The position numbers and the translations under genes are program-made. Shown piece after piece: positions 6,518 through 9,724 of a stretch of 9,724 bases of DNA. Source of the DNA: a bacterium (GTDB taxonomy: Bacteria; Patescibacteriota; Microgenomatia; UBA1400; RBG-16-45-19); contig QKAA01000025.1 in the NCBI GenBank assembly GCA_003247275.1, positions 1 to 9,724 of the forward strand, written 5' to 3'. The notes beneath the pieces were generated by a model that was not told the origin of the DNA, did no database searches, and saw only the letters and a list, made by a program, of their open reading frames with translations. The stretch's first letter is position 1, and each line of letters starts with the position of its first letter.

Positions 6518-7383
6518 ACATAGTACTGTCAAATAGCTTCAAGAATATGCGTCGGGCGCCATTCCAAGCTTTGGGATCAATTTTTGTGTTGATTTTGACT
6601 TTTACCGCCGCTCAAGCCTTTGTCCTGTTGTCACTGGCTAGTCAGGTACTGCTTCACTACTTTGAAACACGTCCTCAGGTAACGGCGTTCTTCACTGACC
6701 AAGTCGAGGAGCAACAAATCTTGGTGATTAAGGAACAAATTGAGGCTTTGCCTTATGTCTCGCAAACAACCTATGTGTCTAAAGCTGAGGCTTTAGCACT
6801 TTATCGGCAACAAAATCAGGATGATCCACTGTTGTTAGAAATGGTGACGGCAGATATTTTGCCGGCATCACTGGAAGTATCAGCGGTGAGTGTTAATGAT
6901 TTGCAAACTATTTCTGACTATTTAGGGACTGTTTCTGGAGTGGAAGAAGTGGTTTATCAGAAGGATGTAATTGAGGCGTTACAAAAATGGACGCGAGGGA
7001 TTAGAACTGGCGGTTTGGCTTTAGTGGGCTTTTTGGTGATGACCTCGCTCTTAATTACAACTATTTTAATTTCGATGAAGGTGGCTCAAAAACGTCAAGA
7101 GATTCGAATTGTACGGTTATTGGGAGCAACCCCGTGGTTTGTTCGAGGCCCCTTCTTAGTTGAGGGAGCCATCTATGGCTTAGTGAGCGCGTTTATTTCT
7201 TGGGGAATTTTATATACCGGTTTACTGTATGCGACCCCCATACTTGTTGGTTTTTTGGGTGAGATTCCTCTCTTACCAGTATCCCCCATCGCTATGCTGT
7301 GGCTCTTGGGCGGAAGTTCGCTTGCTGGAGCTACGATGGGAATTGTGAGCGGAAGTTTATCGACTTCTCGTTACTTAGGGTAA
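6514..7383 (+). CDS. ftsX: Cell-division protein FtsX
   Basis: This is the membrane subunit of FtsEX, 289 residues, the usual length. A short cytoplasmic start (NSFKNMRRAPFQALGS) leads into TM1 (about 21-46). The extracellular domain (about 50-160) contains the FtsX-typical YVSKAEAL and ILPASLEV stretches, and ends before TM2 (about 167-188). Then come the coupling segment QKRQEIRIVRLLGATPWFVRGPFLVEG (192-218), TM3 (about 219-246) and TM4 (about 257-282). The outer domain is expected to bind the coiled-coil hydrolase encoded directly after it. It overlaps ftsE by four bases and its TAA is followed immediately by the hydrolase start codons, so the three are surely one operon. Identification is firm because of the partner and the domain order. 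Confidence 0.95.
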   Translation: MNIVLSNSFKNMRRAPFQALGSIFVLILTFTAAQAFVLLSLASQVLLHYFETRPQVTAFFTDQVEEQQILVIKEQIEALPYVSQTTYVSKAEALALYRQQNQDDPLLLEMVTADILPASLEVSAVSVNDLQTISDYLGTVSGVEEVVYQKDVIEALQKWTRGIRTGGLALVGFLVMTSLLITTILISMKVAQKRQEIRIVRLLGATPWFVRGPFLVEGAIYGLVSAFISWGILYTGLLYATPILVGFLGEIPLLPVSPIAMLWLLGGSSLAGATMGIVSGSLSTSRYLG

Positions 7384-7386
7384 GTG

Positions 7387-8565
7387 ATGAAGCGATTATT
7401 TTTTCTTTTGATTGTTGGGGCACTTGTTGGATTTTCTTTGATTTTTAGCGTCTATCGAGGAGTGATTGCACAAGACCTTAATTCTTTGGATACCAAGAAA
7501 CAAGAAATTGCTGAATTAGAGGCAAAACTTGAAGAAATTCAAGGTCAAAAACAAACGTTATCTCAAACAATTAATTACATTAACACCAAGATTCAGTTGG
7601 CTCAAAAAGAGATTGAAAATACTGAGGGAGAAATCAGTGTTTTAGAAGAAGAGGTTCAGGCTCTGTCAGGAAAGATTGAGGTTTTGGATACCAATTTAGA
7701 AACGATTTCTCAACTGTTGATTAATCGAGTGACGACTTCATATAAAAAAACAGTATCAACTCAACCGATGTATTTGCTGCTCACTTCAGATGGATTGAGT
7801 GAATTTTTGATGCGATATAAGTATTTGAAGGTCGGACAAAAGCATGATCGAGAAGTGATGTATGAGTTGGAACAGGCTCGGATTAATTTCAATGAACAAA
7901 AAGAAACCAAAGAACTAAAGCAGGAAGAGCTAGAGAGAGCCAAGCAAAAGCTGGTAATTCAAAAAAGTGGTTTGGCTCAACAGCAACAGGAAAAGCAGGC
8001 CGCGCTGCAAGTAACTCGGAATGATGAAAAGAAATATCAAGATGAATTACAACGAGCTTTAGCTGAGTTAGAAGCTATCCAGTCGATTATTGCTGGCAAC
8101 GGCGACGAAACTGAAGTGGGAAAAGTGGATGAGGGCTCAAAAATTGCGAGTGTGATTGCGGGAGCTTCAGCTTGTTCAAGTGGAGCTCATTTGCATTTTG
8201 AAGTTGTTAATGGAGGGGCACACACAAATCCGGCTGGATATTTGTCTTCAAAAGATGTGATTTGGGACAACTCACCTGATGGCCCATTTGGTTTTTCTGG
8301 ATCATGGCGATGGCCAGTTAATGATCCTGTCAGAATTACTCAAGGATACGGAATGACTTTCTATGCGGGCACGTTGCGTTACTACGGAGGCAGCCCTCAT
8401 ACCGGAATTGACATGATTAATAATGATAAGAATTATGATGTGTTAGCGGTTAAATCTGGAACTTTGTATCGAGGGGCAATTGCTTGCGGCGGAGGAACAT
8501 TGCGATACGTCCACGTTGATCATGGTGACGGTATTGACACCTATTATCTTCACATAAACTACTGA
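7387..8565 (+). CDS. Secreted coiled-coil peptidoglycan hydrolase with M23 (LytM) domain in permuted order, FtsEX partner
   Basis: This is the likely EnvC/PcsB-type effector of FtsEX. Numbered from ATG 7387 (392 residues), residues 1-29 are a signal peptide (KRLFFLLIVGALVGFSLIFS, then VIAQ). Residues about 30-232 are a long coiled coil with a central break near 125-150 (STQPMYLLLTSDGLSEFLMR), as in PcsB/EnvC. The C-terminal third holds M23 motifs in swapped order: first GSKIASVIAG, then HLHFE (His268, His270) and NPAGYL (281-286); then WPV, ITQGYG (317-322), HTGID (His338, Asp342), CGGGTLRYVHVDHGDG and YYLH (His389), with the stop three residues later. In normal M23 enzymes HxxxD comes first and HxH last. 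Zinc ligands and catalytic histidines all appear present, so it is probably an active endopeptidase, unlike EnvC. Tandem GTG (7384) and ATG starts follow the ftsX stop; ATG has AGGG at better spacing. Confidence 0.9.
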   Translation: MKRLFFLLIVGALVGFSLIFSVYRGVIAQDLNSLDTKKQEIAELEAKLEEIQGQKQTLSQTINYINTKIQLAQKEIENTEGEISVLEEEVQALSGKIEVLDTNLETISQLLINRVTTSYKKTVSTQPMYLLLTSDGLSEFLMRYKYLKVGQKHDREVMYELEQARINFNEQKETKELKQEELERAKQKLVIQKSGLAQQQQEKQAALQVTRNDEKKYQDELQRALAELEAIQSIIAGNGDETEVGKVDEGSKIASVIAGASACSSGAHLHFEVVNGGAHTNPAGYLSSKDVIWDNSPDGPFGFSGSWRWPVNDPVRITQGYGMTFYAGTLRYYGGSPHTGIDMINNDKNYDVLAVKSGTLYRGAIACGGGTLRYVHVDHGDGIDTYYLHINY

Positions 8566-8578
8566 TATTTGATATGCT
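8549..8578 (+). promoter_or_regulatory. Promoter TTCACA - 18 bases - TGA-TATGCT, predicted leaderless start
   Basis: TTCACA (8549-8554) matches five of six -35 consensus bases. After 18 bases comes the -10 TATGCT (8573-8578), preceded by TG-A, an extended -10. Six bases later lies GTG 8585, so the transcript would begin at the start codon. The -35 lies inside the last codons of the hydrolase gene. There is no Shine-Dalgarno before GTG 8585. Confidence 0.55.
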
Positions 8579-8584
8579 GAACGG

Positions 8585-9427
8585 GTGAAGTGGTTATTAG
8601 TTCGACTCGGTTGTTTGTTGTGTTTGTATGGTTTATTCCCTTCTGCTGTTTATGGAACTTCGCTGACATTATCCGATGTCCCAAGCGAACAATCAGCTGA
8701 AGAGTTATTTGCGGTCACGGTTCGGTTTGAAACTTCCGTTAAGTTAGCATCGTATTATTTGGCTGGAGTTTTTTATAAAACGAAGGGCAGTAATTTGTTT
8801 GGTTTGACCCAAGTGGAAGTGATAGATGGTGAAAGTGTAACTACGAGCCTGATTCCTCAGTCAGCCAGTCCGAGTAGTTTTTATAAAATTACGACAGATT
8901 CTGATGGTGTTTGGGAAGGACCAGTAACTATTCAGGCCGATATTACCGATGAAGGCTTTGATGGGCAAGGAGATTATTATGTGCGAATTGATCGGTTCAC
9001 CGGCACAAGTACTTCGGTTGCTGAGTCAAGCAATGTGGAAGTAATTAAACTACTTTACACTCCGCCAGCTACCCCTACTCCAACTCCAAATCCAACACCA
9101 ACGCCAACGCCTGAACCTACTCCCACACCTACCCCAACTCCAACACCCTCAACTAATTCGAGCACATCAACCCCTATCCCAACTTCGTCAACTCCTCCTT
9201 ATTATCCAAAAGATGCGTCAATTGGCGAGGTATTAGGCATTATTACGATTGATTCTTCGGACTCTGCAGAAATGGCGACTAAGGCTTCACTCATAGATGA
9301 AGAGTTGGTCAAGGCGGCGTCATTTTCAGCTTCAGCAAGACAAAATCGTGTTTCACCGTTATTAATTTTTTTGGGCAGCGTGGTCATTTCGGCCGGGATA
9401 TTGTTATTTTCGATTACCTTTTTCTGA
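8585..9427 (+). CDS. Secreted, C-terminally anchored surface protein with Pro-Thr stalk
   Basis: This 280-residue protein has no recognised enzymatic motif. Residues 1-24 are a signal peptide (KWLLVRLGCLLCLYGLF, then SAVYG). Residues about 25-158 form a beta-rich outer domain (LTLSDVPSEQSAEELFAVTVRFE; DYYVRIDRFTG), a layout I associate with surface proteins of CPR genomes, though I cannot name a family. Residues 159-206 are a Pro/Thr/Ser stalk with PT dipeptides, 207-255 a linker and 258-280 a C-terminal TM helix that ends the protein with no positive tail; Arg252 and Arg255 sit before it. No LPXTG-type sorting motif is seen. GTG 8585 is the first possible start, because an in-frame TGA is at 8570, and it fits the -10 spacing. 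It follows the FtsEX operon by 19 bases but appears to have its own promoter. A role in cell-surface display or attachment is a guess. Confidence 0.85.
   Translation: MKWLLVRLGCLLCLYGLFPSAVYGTSLTLSDVPSEQSAEELFAVTVRFETSVKLASYYLAGVFYKTKGSNLFGLTQVEVIDGESVTTSLIPQSASPSSFYKITTDSDGVWEGPVTIQADITDEGFDGQGDYYVRIDRFTGTSTSVAESSNVEVIKLLYTPPATPTPTPNPTPTPTPEPTPTPTPTPTPSTNSSTSTPIPTSSTPPYYPKDASIGEVLGIITIDSSDSAEMATKASLIDEELVKAASFSASARQNRVSPLLIFLGSVVISAGILLFSITFF
9071..9148 (+). repeat. Imperfect hexanucleotide repeat encoding the Pro-Thr stalk
   Basis: About 13 near-tandem six-base units of the CCNACN type encode Thr-Pro dipeptides (residues 163-188), with Asn and Glu interruptions. The third bases vary (CCA, CCT, CCC; ACT, ACA, ACG, ACC), which suggests the array is old and kept by selection on the protein rather than a fresh slippage product. 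It is inside the surface-protein gene. Confidence 0.75.
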
Positions 9428-9437
9428 TAAGGTTTTA

Positions 9438-9443
9438 TACAAT
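9438..9443 (+). promoter_or_regulatory. -10 hexamer TACAAT, predicted leaderless start of the VanZ-like gene
   Basis: TACAAT ends six bases before ATG 9450, the same geometry as at 3067 and 8585. It is in the 22-base gap after the surface-protein gene. There is no Shine-Dalgarno. The possible -35 is poor (TTACCT at 9415-9420, 17-base spacer). Confidence 0.4.
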
Positions 9444-9449
9444 AGGTTG

Positions 9450-9724
9450 ATGAAAATTTTTTTGATTAGATTTGCTCCTCCGCTGTTGATGATGGGAATT
9501 ATTTATTATGTGTCTTCACTATCTGTTTTGCCTGGTTCTACTGTTGTTTGGTGGGATTTTATCTTAAAAAAGTCAGCTCATATGACAGAATATGCACTCC
9601 TGTTCTTTTAGTAGCAAAGAGCCTTAAATTGGAACAAAGAGGACGATAAAAAATCATATTGGTTGGCGTTTTTAATCGTGTTTTTATATGCTGTTTCTGA
9701 CGAATTTCACCAATCATTCACTCC
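9450..9724 (+). pseudogene. VanZ-like membrane protein interrupted by two consecutive in-frame TAG codons, 3' partial
   Basis: The reading frame from ATG 9450 gives a VanZ-like start: a hydrophobic helix (LLMMGIIYYVSSLSVLP) and the K-K-x-x-H-x-x-E-Y motif (Lys40, Lys41, His44, Glu47, Tyr48). After YALLFF come TAG TAG at 9609-9614. The same frame then continues with QRAL, a second hydrophobic segment (WLAFLIVFLYAV) and SDEFHQSF, the other hallmark of the family, up to the right edge. Both halves therefore belong to one ancestral gene with no frame change. VanZ-family proteins are small membrane proteins; the namesake gives low teicoplanin resistance, but the general role is unknown. TAG ends other genes here (at 986 and 5065), so it is a normal stop. 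A nonsense-mutated pseudogene is the simplest reading; sequencing or assembly error, read-through, or two separate peptides are alternatives. Confidence 0.75.

Noticed and set aside
8566..8584. Frameshift hiding a normal C-terminal half of the M23 domain after 8565
   Set aside because: The downstream sequence in all three plus frames gives no HxH or NPxxYL block, and that block is already present upstream in the same frame.
9416..9436. Hairpin ACCTT / AAGGT with four T after the surface-protein gene
   Set aside because: There are only five base pairs with an eight-base loop and a short T run, and it overlaps the stop codon and the probable promoter. This is too weak to call a terminator.
9615..9647. 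Reading the VanZ interruption as a frameshift (alternative frame VAKSLKLEQRGR)
   Set aside because: That frame soon meets TAA, whereas frame zero continues into the family motif SDEFHQSF, so two nonsense codons explain the data better.
1..9724. UGA recoded as glycine, as in some CPR lineages
   Set aside because: RF2 is present and several genes end cleanly at TGA, including the ATGA overlaps.

Overview
This 9.7 kb window is almost entirely coding, and every gene lies on the plus strand. Genes are packed with small gaps or 4 to 17 base overlaps. The flavour suggests a Candidate Phyla Radiation (Patescibacteria) genome, possibly Microgenomates: base composition is AT-leaning, the FtsEX module is compact with a coiled-coil M23-type partner, there is a signal-peptide/Pro-Thr-linker/C-terminal-anchor surface protein, and there are two small membrane-anchored proteins of no recognised family. 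This placement is inference from gene style, not from a marker phylogeny. The genetic code looks standard: TAA, TAG and TGA all end genes, and a release factor 2 gene (UGA/UAA reader) is present, which argues against the UGA-to-glycine code of some CPR groups.

Layout. (1) Positions 1-3005: a three-gene ABC module of the MacAB/YknXYZ type, with a membrane-fusion protein cut by the left edge, an ATPase and a four-TM FtsX-fold permease. (2) 3067-3983: a small membrane-anchored unknown protein overlapping by ATGA with a Nudix hydrolase. (3) 3976-5067: prfB, encoded without the usual programmed frameshift. (4) 5149-8565: the cell-division module, with an anchored unknown protein, ftsE, ftsX and a secreted coiled-coil protein carrying an M23 (LytM) peptidase domain. 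FtsEX is expected to use ATP hydrolysis to switch on the coiled-coil hydrolase outside the membrane during septal peptidoglycan cleavage. (5) 8585-9427: a surface protein with a Pro-Thr stalk. (6) 9450 to the right edge: a VanZ-like membrane gene interrupted by two consecutive in-frame TAG codons.

Two observations stand out. First, the M23 domain of the FtsEX-linked hydrolase appears circularly permuted. The half carrying the HxH motif and the NPxxYL ending comes before the half carrying HxxxD and YxxH, and the protein stops three residues after the last catalytic-type histidine. All expected metal and catalytic residues are present, so it looks like an active enzyme in rearranged order. Second, four genes without a Shine-Dalgarno sequence (starts at 3067, 3976, 8585, 9450) each have a -10-like hexamer ending exactly 6 or 7 bases before the start codon. 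This predicts leaderless mRNAs, while other genes here have clear ribosome binding sites.

No gene-free stretch exceeds about 80 bases. No tRNA, rRNA, insertion sequence or CRISPR array was seen.
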